Shown: positions 7,341 through 17,455, counted from the stretch's first letter. The stretch: 56,769 nt of DNA from Nitrospira sp. (GCA_016873515.1 VGXB01000010.1:1-56769), one strand, 5' to 3'. Numbers and translations: made by a program. Notes: generated by a model from the letters alone, not told the origin.

Positions 7341-7963
7341 ACGAAGAGATGGATATTCTCAAAACACCCACCACGGGACAAGAAGAACCGGCGTGAGCCT
7401 CGCGACCCGATGACGCACTTCTGAATTTGCCGATGTGCGATGTTCATGTCGAAATTCGTGGAGGGTTTCTCGATCAGCCAAATGTCAAACTGAACCATAA
7501 ATTGGAAGCACGAAGACTGCTCTTTCGTCCCCATTTTTGGCTCTCAAGCGAGTGGTTTACTCCCAATGGTGTCTCCGGCATCGCCGTGCCGTTCTACCTC
7601 GCCTATCCCTGTTTGGCGAAGCTTGGATAAGCCCAGATGTTGGAAGTGGAAGGAGATACGACGGACTGGTGCCTGCGCATCTTGCGCCATGAAGCCGGCC
7701 ACCCGATTGAAAACGCCTACAAGATCTGGCGCCGTAAAGTCCGTCAGCAGATCTTCGACAAATCGTCTCAACGCTATCCCCTGTACTATTCGCTCCGATC
7801 TTATAGCAGAAGCTTCGTCCGCCATCTGAATGTGTGGTGCGCACAAAATCATCCGGACGAAGACTTCGCCGATTCGGCCACAAAGACCGGCTACCAGTAT
7901 CAGGACCTGCTGCAGAATATTTTGAATGCCGGTCTTCGCTGGCAACCCGCCAAAGCCGCGTGA
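7341..7963 (+). pseudogene. Decayed zinc metallopeptidase (Peptidase_Mx-like)
   Basis: The conserved core is readable as one gene: LEARRLLFRPHFWLSSEWF, then TAA at 7628-7630 in the same frame, then MLEVEGDTTDWCLRILRHEAGH with the HExxH zinc motif, and RSYSRSFVRHL and HPDEDFAD. This matches my recollection of putative zinc-binding metallopeptidases (Peptidase_Mx). The 5' part, readable from an ACG codon at 7341 where an ATG would be expected, is joined through a frameshift near 7410. After DEDFAD the family C-terminus is lost. Several independent lesions indicate true decay. The intact domain would be a soluble protein of unknown substrate. Confidence 0.7.
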
Positions 7964-8093
7964 CTCCTCGCTCCCAAGCGTACATCACTCTCACTCGACA
8001 TCCACGATAACACAGCCCCTACTTGAGGAACGAGCAGGCCTTACAGTATTCTTGGACTCGCTGAACACACAGCAGACTGTTTGATCATCTGCC
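7964..8093. other. Short intergenic spacer
   Basis: Nothing recognisable between the decayed peptidase and the next gene. Confidence 0.4.
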
Positions 8094-8576
8094 ATGACTC
8101 CTGCACAAGCCGCATCTGCCTTGTTCAACGCCATGCCACAGCCAATCTCTCCGTCGCAGCTCGAAGAGTATGGGGTCACCGTCTCTGAATCTGATGCACA
8201 TGCAATTTCACGGGAAATCTTGTCATTGAATCTGTATTGGATCTCGGCCGCCATTGACGCTCATATCCCGGCGAAGTATCGCGAAGCGATCAGCTCCACA
8301 CTGCTGGAAACGATCCAAGCAATCTGGTGGCAACCGGGCCAACTTGGTACCGGCAGTTGGAAAGAGTACCGGGATGAATTGGACACACGACGAGCCGAAT
8401 ACGGACGGTTGGTAGATCAGGAAGGCATGAGCCACATGGCGATCAGCGCCGAAGCGGTATCACGGATCGAAGACCTAGGGCTCGTCCCTCCCGAAGACCG
8501 ACAGAAGTTGCTGGTGCTGTTGATCGACTATGCTCCGGCGGCGGAATACGGCCGACTGTTGGAAGAGGTGGGATAA
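8094..8576 (+). CDS. Conserved hypothetical protein, 160 residues
   Basis: A soluble, mostly helical and acidic protein with no signal peptide, membrane helix or known motif. Two Trp pairs and a long central charged helix (EYRDELDTRRAEYGRLVD) stand out. Codon use is like the neighbouring core genes and the frame is intact, which supports a real gene. No strong ribosome site is seen. It converges on gpmA with 7 bases between stops. I do not recognise the family. Confidence 0.7.
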   Translation: MTPAQAASALFNAMPQPISPSQLEEYGVTVSESDAHAISREILSLNLYWISAAIDAHIPAKYREAISSTLLETIQAIWWQPGQLGTGSWKEYRDELDTRRAEYGRLVDQEGMSHMAISAEAVSRIEDLGLVPPEDRQKLLVLLIDYAPAAEYGRLLEEVG

Positions 8577-8583
8577 TGTAGAA

Positions 8584-9207
8584 TTATGAGTTTTTAGTTG
8601 GTTGCAGAAATCGGTGTGCAAGCATCTTCCCGTTGTGATCCAGTTCGTAGAGCAACGGCACGCCGGTGGGGATGTTCAGTTCCAACACCTGCTCCTTCGT
8701 CAGCTGTTCCAACTGCATCGCCAGCGCTCGCAGGCTGTTACCGTGGGCGGCAATGAGAATCGTCTCGCCTTTGAGCAAATACGGTTTGATCTTGGCTTCG
8801 TAGTAAGGCAACACCCGCTCGGCTGTGTCTTTTAAACTTTCCCCGCCCGGCGGCTTCACGTCGTAGCTGCGTCGCCAGATCTTGACCTGGGCGTCGCCGT
8901 ACTTCTTTGCCGTCTCCTCTTTGTTCAATCCTTGCAGATCTCCGTACATCCGCTCGTTCAGCGCCTTGTTTTTTTCTATGGGAATGCCTGCCTGATCGAC
9001 GGCCTCCAAGATCAGCCTCAAGGTTTCATTGGCACGGCTCAACACAGAGGTAAATGCCCGGTCGAAGATAAACCCCTTCAGTTTGACTCCCGCATCCTTC
9101 GCTTCTTGAGTCCCACGTGGGGAGAGCGGCACGTCCACCCAACCGGTGAAACGATTTTCCAAATTCCATTGCGATTCACCGTGACGAACCAGAATCAACT
9201 GAGCCAT
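8584..9207 (-). CDS. gpmA: 2,3-bisphosphoglycerate-dependent phosphoglycerate mutase
   Basis: 207 residues. LVRHGESQWN carries the phospho-accepting histidine. ENRFTGWVDVPLS, NERMYGDLQGLNK and AAHGNSLRAL follow in the usual order, giving both catalytic histidines and the acid-base glutamate. The enzyme interconverts 3- and 2-phosphoglycerate in the cytoplasm in glycolysis and gluconeogenesis. It is slightly shorter than the E. coli protein (about 250), as in many bacteria. No operon partner is evident; the gene converges with the hypothetical gene before it. Confidence 0.93.
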   Translation of the reverse strand: MAQLILVRHGESQWNLENRFTGWVDVPLSPRGTQEAKDAGVKLKGFIFDRAFTSVLSRANETLRLILEAVDQAGIPIEKNKALNERMYGDLQGLNKEETAKKYGDAQVKIWRRSYDVKPPGGESLKDTAERVLPYYEAKIKPYLLKGETILIAAHGNSLRALAMQLEQLTKEQVLELNIPTGVPLLYELDHNGKMLAHRFLQPTKNS

Positions 9208-9311
9208 CGTCTGTTCCCCTCAAGCCGATGATAGTCCGCACGCCCAAAGAAAAATGGATCGCGACATCACGACGTGACGTGACTATCTCTCCGGAAAACC
9301 ACCAGATCCTG

Positions 9312-10004
9312 TCAGACTCCGGATGCCTTTATACTCGTTCTCGCCGCCAATCGCTCCGGTTTTGCTGGACGCAGATCCGGATCCGTCGGACCCTCCTGAA
9401 CCATTTTGGCAAGTGTGACGAGAAACATCAGATAAAACACGACACCGACCCAGATGACATACGATTGCACACCGCCTGATTCCTTGAGCGCGGTCTCTTG
9501 CTCAACCGGATTCAGTCCGCCGGGTTTTGTGATTTCTCCGATGTGCTCCCTGCAATGCCAGTAATAGAGATAGTTCGCCGTGGCGCCTGCCATGACACTC
9601 CAAATAAAGCCGGCGGTGAAATCGCCCGTGAGGTAGGTTGAAATCATGGGGCCGACCGCATAGACGAAGGCGTGGAGATACATCTTCCTGTACAGAAACC
9701 ACAGAAACGAAATAAACAAGAATGCCGGCCAATTCCAGGATAACGCGAATTTGGGGCGCCCATCCGATGAAAACTTTTTGAACGCCTTCAGATACCGGTC
9801 GGCATTGGGACCGATAAATTGGCGCCAGGCAGTCTCTTCATCCTGGATCGGTGGGGAAGCAGGATGTTCGGCGGATTCCTCCATCTGGGTGGCGGCGGAA
9901 CCATGGTCGCCAGTATCGGTGCCCGCGCCGAGCGCGGCGCCGCACTGATGACAAAAATTGGCATCTTCCGGATTCTGTTGGGTACACCGGTTGCACAACC
10001 TCAT
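9312..10004 (-). CDS. Zinc-ribbon membrane protein with DUF2628-like region
   Basis: About 230 residues from the ATG at 10004. The N-terminus is a zinc ribbon, CNRCTQQNPEDANFCHQCG. A low-complexity linker follows, then a region with several hydrophobic helices (FALSWNWPAFLFISFLWF, YAVGPMISTYL, FIWSVMAGATANYLYYWH, YVIWVGVVFYLMFLV). The FALSWNWPAF-type entry matches DUF2628 proteins. The role is unknown, probably inner-membrane. The start at 10004 is chosen because the zinc ribbon begins there; the frame runs on upstream to 10064 without typical sequence. It is divergent from argD. Confidence 0.75.
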   Translation of the reverse strand: MRLCNRCTQQNPEDANFCHQCGAALGAGTDTGDHGSAATQMEESAEHPASPPIQDEETAWRQFIGPNADRYLKAFKKFSSDGRPKFALSWNWPAFLFISFLWFLYRKMYLHAFVYAVGPMISTYLTGDFTAGFIWSVMAGATANYLYYWHCREHIGEITKPGGLNPVEQETALKESGGVQSYVIWVGVVFYLMFLVTLAKMVQEGPTDPDLRPAKPERLAARTSIKASGV

Positions 10005-10183
10005 CGTCCGCAGCTTAGCACACTCAGGGCTGAAGCAAATGACCGATCTTACAAACGCTGCCACTTCCCTTCAGAACAATCTGAAAATCGGGCTTCCCTC
10101 ACCTTCTCCGTCTCTTTCAGTCAGGTTGCTTTCATACCAGTCCTGTGCTAATTTTCCTGACTTTCCAATGCGGTACGTGTGCC

Positions 10184-11401
10184 ATGCCTACTGAAGAATT
10201 ACGAGAAGCCGCGGCCAAGTATTTAATGCAGACTTATGCTCGCCAGCCGATCTCGATCGTGCGGGGGCGGGGCTCGAAAGTCTACGACCTAGAAGGTCGG
10301 GAATATCTCGATTTCGTCGGTGGCATCGCCGTCAATGTCCTGGGGCATGGACATTCGGATCTGGTTCAGGCCATTCAACGCCAGGCCGCTCAGCTCATCC
10401 ATACCTCCAATCTCTATTACACAAAACCGCAAGTCGAATTGGCAAAAACCCTCGTTGAGCACTCCTTTGCCGACCGGGTGTTCTTCTGCAACAGCGGCGC
10501 AGAGGCCAACGAAGCCGCGATCAAACTGGCGCGCCGCTATGCGCACACCAAGTACGGCGAAGATCGGTTCGAAATCATCACGATGAAGAATTCGTTCCAT
10601 GGCCGGACACTCGCGACGATCACCGCCACTGGACAAGACAAAGTTCAAAGGGGCTTCGAACCGCTGATGCCAGGATTTGGCTACGCGTTCTTCAATGACT
10701 TTGCGACAATCGAGTCCCTGACCAACGAACGAACAGCCGGGATTATGCTCGAGCCTATCCAGGGTGAAGGCGGCGTTTACGTGGCCGACCGAGACTACCT
10801 CAAGCGCCTGCGTGAGTTCTGCACGAAGCGAGACATTCTGCTCATCTTCGACGAAGTCCAGACCGGCATGGGCCGGACCGGTACGCTCTTCGCATATCAG
10901 CAATTGGGGGTGACGCCCGATATTATGACGCTCGCCAAGGGGTTGGCCGGCGGGGTTCCAATCGGCGCGTGTTTGGCGAAAGAGTCGGTGGCCTCGGCTT
11001 TTGTGCCCGGAGCACATGCCTCGACCTTCGGGGGAAATCCCCTGGCTTGCGCCGCGGCGCTGGTCGTGTGCCGCGCACTGCTCGAAGGATCGATCTTGGA
11101 TCAGGTCAAGCGGATGGGGGAGTACCTGGCGAAAGGCTTAGCGAGCTGCAAGGAGCGTTATCGAGCCGTCCGCGATGTGCGCGGCATCGGCCTGCTCCAA
11201 GGCATGGAGCTGACCATCGACGCCAAAACCATCGTAGCCGACTGTTTGGCGCGTGGAGTGCTCATCAACGCGACAGGCGAGCACGTCGTGCGGTTCGTTC
11301 CGCCACTTATCATCACGCAACAGGAGATCGACAAACTTCTTGAGACGCTCACGACGATTCTCACGCGGAGGGCCGGGGAAGAAAAGGATCCGCATCATTG
11401 A
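10184..11401 (+). CDS. argD: Acetylornithine aminotransferase
   Basis: 405 residues from the ATG at 10184; a GTG at 10145 adds an unlikely leader. It is a class III PLP aminotransferase: FCNSGAEANEAAIKLARR binds cofactor phosphate, LIFDEVQTGMGRTG holds the aspartate, and TLAKGLAGGVPIGA contains the Schiff-base lysine. It converts N-acetylglutamate semialdehyde to N-acetylornithine and may also serve as succinyl-DAP aminotransferase, although a DapL-type gene is present in this window. It opens the arginine-lysine cluster, and its TGA overlaps the argF start. Confidence 0.93.
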   Translation: MPTEELREAAAKYLMQTYARQPISIVRGRGSKVYDLEGREYLDFVGGIAVNVLGHGHSDLVQAIQRQAAQLIHTSNLYYTKPQVELAKTLVEHSFADRVFFCNSGAEANEAAIKLARRYAHTKYGEDRFEIITMKNSFHGRTLATITATGQDKVQRGFEPLMPGFGYAFFNDFATIESLTNERTAGIMLEPIQGEGGVYVADRDYLKRLREFCTKRDILLIFDEVQTGMGRTGTLFAYQQLGVTPDIMTLAKGLAGGVPIGACLAKESVASAFVPGAHASTFGGNPLACAAALVVCRALLEGSILDQVKRMGEYLAKGLASCKERYRAVRDVRGIGLLQGMELTIDAKTIVADCLARGVLINATGEHVVRFVPPLIITQQEIDKLLETLTTILTRRAGEEKDPHH

Positions 11402-12375
11402 TGACGCATAAGTCCCGACAGCCGCGCCGCGCACCAGGCTACGCCAAGGATCTCTTGGACATCGCGGCGATGCCGCGCGTGCAGATCACCGACTTGCTGC
11501 GCTTAGCCGCTTCGCTCAAGATCAAACAGCAAAAAGGAATATCGCATCGGTTGCTGCCGGGGAAAACGCTGGGGCTGTTGTTTCAAAAACCCTCGACCCG
11601 CACCAGGGTGTCGTTCGAAGCCGGGATGAATCAACTGGGCGGTCACGCCTTGGTGCTTGCCATGGGAGACATCCACCTATCGCGCGGCGAGAGTGTGTCG
11701 GACACCGCGCGGGTGTTATCCCGCTATCTGGATGGCATCGTGATCCGGACCTATGACCATGCTAACATCGAAGAATGGGCGGCGGCATCCGATATGCCGG
11801 TCATCAACGGGCTGACCGACCATAGTCACCCCTGCCAAGCTCTGTCCGATCTGTTGACGATTCAAGAATTCAAGGGTCGGCTCAACGGCCTTACCGTGGC
11901 CTATGTGGGAGACGGAAACAATGTCGCCAATTCCCTGATCGAAGCTGGCGCCAAGATGGGCATGCGGATGGCGGTGGGATGCCCGGTCGGGTACCAGCCG
12001 GATCAGCATGTGATCGACCGGGCGCGGATCGAAGCAGAATCGACCAATGCCGCCATCGAAATCTTCGAGAATCCTCACGTTGCAGTAAAGGAGGCGGATG
12101 TGGTCTATACCGACGTGTGGATCAGCATGGGCCGCGAGCGGGAACAGGTCCGACGGCTGAAAGCCCTAGCCTCGTATCAACTGAATCACCGGCTGCTCCA
12201 ACGGGCCAAACCGGACGCCATCGTGATGCACTGCCTGCCGGCCCATCGCGGCAAAGAAATCACGGCAGATGTGCTCAATGGACCTCAATCGGTGGTAATC
12301 GATCAAGCGGAAAACCGGCTGCATATGCAGAAGGCAATTCTATCGCAGCTGCTCGGCAAACCAAACAACGCATAG
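11401..12375 (+). CDS. argF: Ornithine carbamoyltransferase
   Basis: 324 residues starting at the ATG that shares its A with the argD stop (TGATG), so translation is coupled. Family motifs are complete: FQKPSTRTRVSFE binds carbamoyl phosphate, DHSHPCQALSDLLT is the HPxQ site, and MHCLPAHRGKEI contains the ornithine-side Cys. It makes citrulline from ornithine in the cytoplasm. The next gene, argG, starts 12 bases later. Confidence 0.95.
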   Translation: MTHKSRQPRRAPGYAKDLLDIAAMPRVQITDLLRLAASLKIKQQKGISHRLLPGKTLGLLFQKPSTRTRVSFEAGMNQLGGHALVLAMGDIHLSRGESVSDTARVLSRYLDGIVIRTYDHANIEEWAAASDMPVINGLTDHSHPCQALSDLLTIQEFKGRLNGLTVAYVGDGNNVANSLIEAGAKMGMRMAVGCPVGYQPDQHVIDRARIEAESTNAAIEIFENPHVAVKEADVVYTDVWISMGREREQVRRLKALASYQLNHRLLQRAKPDAIVMHCLPAHRGKEITADVLNGPQSVVIDQAENRLHMQKAILSQLLGKPNNA

Positions 12376-12387
12376 GCAGAAACTGGC

Positions 12388-13602
12388 ATGAAACTCAAAC
12401 CGATCAAAAAGATTGTCCTCGCCTACTCAGGCGGGCTCGACACCTCGGTCATCTTGAAGTGGCTGCAAGAAACCTATGACGCGGAGGTCATCGCATTCTG
12501 CGCGGACCTCGGCCAGGGTGAAGACCTGAAAGCCATTAAAGCCAAGGCTCAGTCACTGGGCGTCAAGAAGGTCTACGTCGAAGATCTGCGTGAAACGTTC
12601 GTGAAAGATTATGTGTTCCCCATGCTGCGAGGAAACGCCACGTATGAAGGCTGTTATCTGCTCGGCACGTCGATCGCGCGCCCGCTGATCGCACGTCGGC
12701 AGGCCGAGATCGCCTTGAAGGAAGGGGCTGAGGCGGTGTCGCACGGCGCGACAGGCAAAGGCAACGACCAAGTGCGGTTTGAACTGACCTACACGGCGCT
12801 TGCACCGAGTTTAAAAATCATTGCGCCCTGGCGCGAGTGGACGATGAAATCGCGTCGCGAATTGATCGAGTACGCCGACCGGCACGGCATTCCGGTCACG
12901 GCGACGAAAGCCAAGCCCTACAGCATGGACTTGAATCTGTTTCATATCAGCTATGAGGGCGGCATTCTGGAGGATCCCTGGGAATCTCCGCCGGACGAAA
13001 TCTTCCAGATGACCGTGTCACCCGAAAAGGCCCCGGACAAGGCGCTGGAAATTGAAATCGACTATGAAGCGGGAAATCCTGTGGCGGTGGACGGCAAGAA
13101 GATGAGTCCAGCAGCCCTCTTGGCTCACCTCAACAAGCTAGGTGGGGCACACGGGATCGGTCGTGTCGACCTGGTCGAAAACCGCTATGTCGGCATGAAA
13201 TCGCGGGGCATCTATGAGACGCCGGGTGGGACCATTCTTCACGTGGCCCACCGGGGGCTCGAATCCTTGACCATGGACCGCGAAGTGCTCCATTTCCGGG
13301 ACAGTTTGATTCCGCGTTACGCAGGCCTCATCTATAACGGCTATTGGTTCAGCCCCGAGCGCGAGATGGTGCAGACGGCGATCGATGCCGCGCAGAAAGA
13401 CGTGAGCGGCACGGCCCGCGTCAAACTGTATAGAGGCCATTGCACCCTCGCTGGCCGCAAGTCGAAGCACTCGCTCTATCGCCTGGACATCGCCACGTTT
13501 GAAGAGGACGAAGTCTACAATCAAAAAGACGCCGAAGGGTTCATCCGGCTGAACGGCTTGCGGTTGAAAATCAGGGCCCAGCGGCGGAAGGCCTCGGCCT
13601 GA
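12388..13602 (+). CDS. argG: Argininosuccinate synthase
   Basis: 404 residues. The N-terminal [17 protein letters not shown] is the PP-loop ATP site. [13 protein letters not shown] and [17 protein letters not shown] are typical of the family. It joins citrulline and aspartate at the cost of ATP to AMP. The length is normal. It follows argF by 12 bases and its TGA overlaps the argH start, so it is part of the operon. Confidence 0.96.
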   Translation: MKLKPIKKIVLAYSGGLDTSVILKWLQETYDAEVIAFCADLGQGEDLKAIKAKAQSLGVKKVYVEDLRETFVKDYVFPMLRGNATYEGCYLLGTSIARPLIARRQAEIALKEGAEAVSHGATGKGNDQVRFELTYTALAPSLKIIAPWREWTMKSRRELIEYADRHGIPVTATKAKPYSMDLNLFHISYEGGILEDPWESPPDEIFQMTVSPEKAPDKALEIEIDYEAGNPVAVDGKKMSPAALLAHLNKLGGAHGIGRVDLVENRYVGMKSRGIYETPGGTILHVAHRGLESLTMDREVLHFRDSLIPRYAGLIYNGYWFSPEREMVQTAIDAAQKDVSGTARVKLYRGHCTLAGRKSKHSLYRLDIATFEEDEVYNQKDAEGFIRLNGLRLKIRAQRRKASA

Positions 13603-15014
13603 TGGCGCGCGCGAAACGGAACACCGGGACAATGGCCGCGGCCGGCAAAGCCTGGGGTGGACGGTTTCGCGAGAACACAAACAGGCTCGTCGAAGCCTTC
13701 ACTGTCTCGATCGCTGTCGATCAGCGGCTATATGCTCATGATATTCGGGGAAGCATCGCGCACTGCAAAGCGCTTGAAAAAGCACGCGTGTTGTCGCCTG
13801 GCGAGACGCGGATTCTCGTGCGCGGACTCGACTCGGTCAAAACAGAGCTGGACCGGGGACGGTTCACATTTAAGTCCCAGGACGAAGACATTCACATGGC
13901 AATTGAACGGCGGCTGACTGAACTGATTGGACCGTTGGGCGGCAAGCTCCACACAGGGCGCAGCCGAAACGACCAGGTGGCATTGGACATCCGGCTCTAT
14001 CTCCGCGACCAACTCGACCGGTTAATCGAGCACTGCACGGAGCTGCAACGAGTGCTGCTGGCCCAAGCGAAGGCCAATCTGTCAATCGCCATGCCCGGCT
14101 ATACCCACTTGCAACGCGCCCAACCTGTCCTATTCGCCCATCACCTCCTCGCCTATATCGAGATGCTCGAGCGAGATAAGGGACGGCTCCGCGATACCCG
14201 AACCAGGCTCAACGTCATGCCGCTCGGCTCAGGAGCCTTAGCCGGTACGAACTATCCGGTGGATCGGCGCTATACGGCTAAACTGCTGGGATTCCCCATG
14301 GTGACGGCTAACAGTATGGATGCCGTGTCTGACCGCGACTTCATGGTAGAAACGGCCTCGGCTCTGTCGCTCATCATGATGCATCTGTCCCGGCTCAGTG
14401 AAGAATTGATCATCTGGGCTTCGCAGGAATTCCAGTTCGTCGATCTTCCCGACGCCTTTTGCACCGGCAGCAGCATGATGCCTCAGAAAAAGAATCCCGA
14501 TGTGCCCGAATTGGTCCGCGGAAAAACCGGGCGGGTTTACGGACATCTGATCGGTCTGCTGACGACGCTGAAAGCCCTCCCCTTGAGTTACAATCGAGAC
14601 TTGCAGGAAGATAAGCCGGCGCTGTTCGACGCCCTGGATACAGTAACGGCTTCCCTGAACGTCATGACGGAATTGATGCGGCAGCTTAAGGTCAACCGCG
14701 CCGTGCTCGGCCGTGCGGTGCAGCGCGGCGGACTGCTCGCCACGGAATTGGCCGATTATTTGGTGGAACGGGGTGTGCCGTTTCGTGACGCCCACGGCAT
14801 CGCCGGACGGATCGTGCGGGTGGCGCTGGATCAAGGTCGTGAGTTGACGGATTTCTCATTGGCTGAGCTGCGATCCCTTTCTGATCGAATCGAAAAGAGC
14901 GTGTTCGCCCGATTGTCCGTCTCAGCGGCGATCGCGCACAAGCGCCAAATCGGAGGAACAGCCAGACACCAGGTGGAGCAACGGATTCACGCATTGGACC
15001 GGGTGCTTCGATGA
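13602..15014 (+). CDS. argH: Argininosuccinate lyase
   Basis: 470 residues. The fumarase-superfamily signature GSSMMPQKKNPDVPEL is present, as are TGRSRNDQVALDIRLY and GYTHLQRAQPV. It splits argininosuccinate to arginine and fumarate, the last step of arginine synthesis. The start at 13602 overlaps the argG stop as TGATG; a start at 13632 would be closer to the usual N-terminus (KAWGGRF). It overlaps the next gene by four bases. Confidence 0.95.
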   Translation: MARAKRNTGTMAAAGKAWGGRFRENTNRLVEAFTVSIAVDQRLYAHDIRGSIAHCKALEKARVLSPGETRILVRGLDSVKTELDRGRFTFKSQDEDIHMAIERRLTELIGPLGGKLHTGRSRNDQVALDIRLYLRDQLDRLIEHCTELQRVLLAQAKANLSIAMPGYTHLQRAQPVLFAHHLLAYIEMLERDKGRLRDTRTRLNVMPLGSGALAGTNYPVDRRYTAKLLGFPMVTANSMDAVSDRDFMVETASALSLIMMHLSRLSEELIIWASQEFQFVDLPDAFCTGSSMMPQKKNPDVPELVRGKTGRVYGHLIGLLTTLKALPLSYNRDLQEDKPALFDALDTVTASLNVMTELMRQLKVNRAVLGRAVQRGGLLATELADYLVERGVPFRDAHGIAGRIVRVALDQGRELTDFSLAELRSLSDRIEKSVFARLSVSAAIAHKRQIGGTARHQVEQRIHALDRVLR

Positions 15015-15247
15015 GAAGGCTCGCACTCATTGCTGCGATAGGGCTGTTGAGCGCATGCGGCGTGGCAGGCGGGCCGGTTGCCCCGGAGACCATCGGTGTT
15101 GCGCCGGTCATCGAACGACAGAAGAACATCCAGGAGGCCCACGAGGCGAATCAGCGCGACACCTCCACTGAGCCTGAGGAAAAGGATCCCGCGCTGTTAG
15201 GACAGGACGAAAACTTGCCCCCATTGCGTCCTGTCGGCACGAGATAA
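15011..15247 (+). CDS. Small lipoprotein between argH and lysA (LptM/YifL-like)
   Basis: 78 residues. The N-terminus MRRLALIAAIGLLSACG has a lipobox (LSAC), giving a very short lipoprotein. The rest is acidic and disordered. In enterobacteria the small lipoprotein YifL (LptM), which helps LptD maturation, also sits in the lysine-biosynthesis neighbourhood near dapF. The likeness here is by size, lipobox and position, not by sequence. It starts in an ATGA overlap with argH and may be expressed mainly through that coupling. Confidence 0.7.
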   Translation: MRRLALIAAIGLLSACGVAGGPVAPETIGVAPVIERQKNIQEAHEANQRDTSTEPEEKDPALLGQDENLPPLRPVGTR

Positions 15248-15309
15248 CACCCACTACCCGTCGTAATGCCAATGTCCAGGGAGTCGGCGACAGAGTGAGG
15301 ATTGACACC

Positions 15310-16572
15310 ATGAACAATTTTGAATATCGCCACGGCGAATTGCATTGCGAAGATGTGCCGGTCAGCCGGATCGCGAAAGAGGTTGGCACCCCCTGTTATG
15401 TGTACAGCCATGCAACGCTCCTCCGCCATTTCCAGGCGTACGACAGCGCCTTCAAGAATATCCCCCACGTGATCGCCTTTGCGATGAAAGCCAATTCCAA
15501 TTTGGCCATCTTGCGGTTGATGGCGAAGGAAGGGAGCGGCGCGGATATCGTCTCAGGGGGCGAGTTGTTCAGAGCCATGAAAGCTGGTGTGCCGGCTTCA
15601 AAAATTGTGTTCGCCGGCGTCGGTAAATCGCCGGAGGAAATCCGCGACGCGCTGAAGGCCGACATCCTCATGTTCAACGTCGAATCGTCTGCGGAAATTC
15701 ACGTCATCAACGAGGTGGCGGCCTCGATCGGGAAGAAGGCGCGGATCGCCCTCCGGATCAACCCGGACGTAGACCCCCAAACACATCCCTACATCTCTAC
15801 GGGCATGAAGAAGAGCAAGTTCGGGATCGCGGCGGATCGGGCGCTGGAGGAATACAAGATGGCGTCCTCCTTGGACCATACCGACGTCGTTGGTGTCCAT
15901 GCCCACATCGGCTCACAACTGACGGACGTAACCCCATTCGTCGATTCACTGAAGAAAGTCGTAACGCTCATCGATACCCTGAAAGCCCAGGGGATCAACA
16001 TTCGCTACCTGAACATCGGAGGCGGGCTCGGCATCACCTATTCGGAGGAGAAGCCGCCCTTGCCCCAAGATTTGGCCGACGCGATTTTGCCGCTCATCAA
16101 GGATTTGGGCTTGACACTGCTCATGGAGCCTGGCCGTGTGATCGTCGGCAATGCCGGCATTCTGGTGACTAAGGTACTGTACGAGAAGGCCGGGGAAACC
16201 AAGCATTTCGTGATTGTCAATGCGGCCATGAACGACTTGATCCGCCCCAGCCTCTATGGAGCGTACCACGAAATCCGGCCCCTCGATGAAGAAGCGGCCC
16301 ACCGGGCCAAGCGGCAAATGGACATCGTCGGGCCTGTGTGCGAATCTGGAGATTTCCTGGCCAAGGATCGATTACTGGCGGCCGTGAAGCCCGGAGAACT
16401 GCTAGCCGTGATGAGCGCGGGAGCCTATGGGTTCGTCATGTCCTCGAATTACAACTCACGCCCCCGTATCCCCGAAGTGCTGATCAAAGGCGGAGAGATT
16501 CACGTGATTCGCGAGCGAGAGACCTACGACGACTTGATCAAGGGCGAAACTATTCCGGCATTTTTAAACTGA
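15310..16572 (+). CDS. lysA: Diaminopimelate decarboxylase
   Basis: 420 residues from ATG 15310, chosen over a GTG at 15295 because GAGG lies 9 bases before the ATG. It is a fold III PLP enzyme: FAMKANSNLAILRLMAKEG holds the PLP lysine, HIGSQLTDVTPF and NIGGGLGITYS form the cofactor pocket, and GPVCESGDFLAKDR holds the catalytic cysteine. It converts meso-diaminopimelate to lysine. It lies between the small lipoprotein and dapA, 10 bases before dapA. Confidence 0.95.
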   Translation: MNNFEYRHGELHCEDVPVSRIAKEVGTPCYVYSHATLLRHFQAYDSAFKNIPHVIAFAMKANSNLAILRLMAKEGSGADIVSGGELFRAMKAGVPASKIVFAGVGKSPEEIRDALKADILMFNVESSAEIHVINEVAASIGKKARIALRINPDVDPQTHPYISTGMKKSKFGIAADRALEEYKMASSLDHTDVVGVHAHIGSQLTDVTPFVDSLKKVVTLIDTLKAQGINIRYLNIGGGLGITYSEEKPPLPQDLADAILPLIKDLGLTLLMEPGRVIVGNAGILVTKVLYEKAGETKHFVIVNAAMNDLIRPSLYGAYHEIRPLDEEAAHRAKRQMDIVGPVCESGDFLAKDRLLAAVKPGELLAVMSAGAYGFVMSSNYNSRPRIPEVLIKGGEIHVIRERETYDDLIKGETIPAFLN

Positions 16573-16582
16573 GAGACCCCGC

Positions 16583-17455
16583 ATGTTTACCGGTTCACTG
16601 GTCGCCATCGTCACGCCGTTTCGGAAAGGGAAAGTCGACGAGCGGGCGTTGGCAGAACTCATCGAGTGGCAGATCGCCAACGGCACAAACGGCATTGTCC
16701 CATGCGGCACCACCGGCGAATCCGCCACGCTGTCTTATGACGAGCACAATCGGGTCATCGAGCTGACGGTGGAAGTGGTGAACCGGCGCGTCCCGGTGAT
16801 CGCCGGCACCGGCTCGAACAGCACCGAAGAGGCCATGGCATTAACCACGCACGCAAAGCAGGTCGGAGCCGACGGCGCGTTGTTGATTACGCCCTACTAC
16901 AACAAGCCCACTCAAGAAGGGCTGTACCGTCATTATAAGGCAGTGGCAGAGGCCGTCGATCTGCCGTTGGTGCTGTACAATATTCCAGGACGGACCGGTG
17001 TCAACATGCTGCCGGCGACGATCGCTAGGCTTGCGGCGATCAATACGATCGTCGGCGTCAAAGAAGGTAGTGGTTCGGTGCAGCAGGCATCGGATGTTGT
17101 TCAGTTGTGCGGAGACCGCCTAACCGTGTTGGCCGGCGATGATTCCCTGACGCTGCCGATGATGGCGGTCGGAGCCCAAGGCGTCATTACTGTGACGGCC
17201 AACATTATGCCGACTGAGATGGCTGAACTCGTGAAAACCTTTGCCGATGGGCGGGTTGCAGAAGCTCGGCAAATTCACTTCAACCTGTCGCCGTTGTTTG
17301 CGGCGCTGTTCTTTGAAACCAATCCCATTCCGGTGAAAGAAGCGCTTGGCATGATGGGCAAGATCGATCCCGAATTGCGTTTGCCGCTCTGCCCGATGGC
17401 CCAAGATACGCGAGAGAAATTAACGCGCGCTCTGAAGGACGCCGGCTTGATCTAA
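16583..17455 (+). CDS. dapA: 4-hydroxy-tetrahydrodipicolinate synthase
   Basis: 290 residues. GTTGESATLSYDEH is the family signature; YNIPGRTGVNMLP contains the catalytic tyrosine region; VGVKEGSGSVQQASDV holds the Schiff-base lysine. It condenses pyruvate and aspartate semialdehyde, the first committed step to DAP and lysine, in the cytoplasm. It is co-directional with lysA and dapB. Confidence 0.95.
   Translation: MFTGSLVAIVTPFRKGKVDERALAELIEWQIANGTNGIVPCGTTGESATLSYDEHNRVIELTVEVVNRRVPVIAGTGSNSTEEAMALTTHAKQVGADGALLITPYYNKPTQEGLYRHYKAVAEAVDLPLVLYNIPGRTGVNMLPATIARLAAINTIVGVKEGSGSVQQASDVVQLCGDRLTVLAGDDSLTLPMMAVGAQGVITVTANIMPTEMAELVKTFADGRVAEARQIHFNLSPLFAALFFETNPIPVKEALGMMGKIDPELRLPLCPMAQDTREKLTRALKDAGLI

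Noticed and set aside
10289-11017. 242-residue minus-strand frame opposite argD
   Set aside because: Antisense to a well-conserved intact gene with no family-like sequence.
14238-14834. 198-residue minus-strand frame opposite argH
   Set aside because: Shadow of argH; no ribosome site or recognisable motif.
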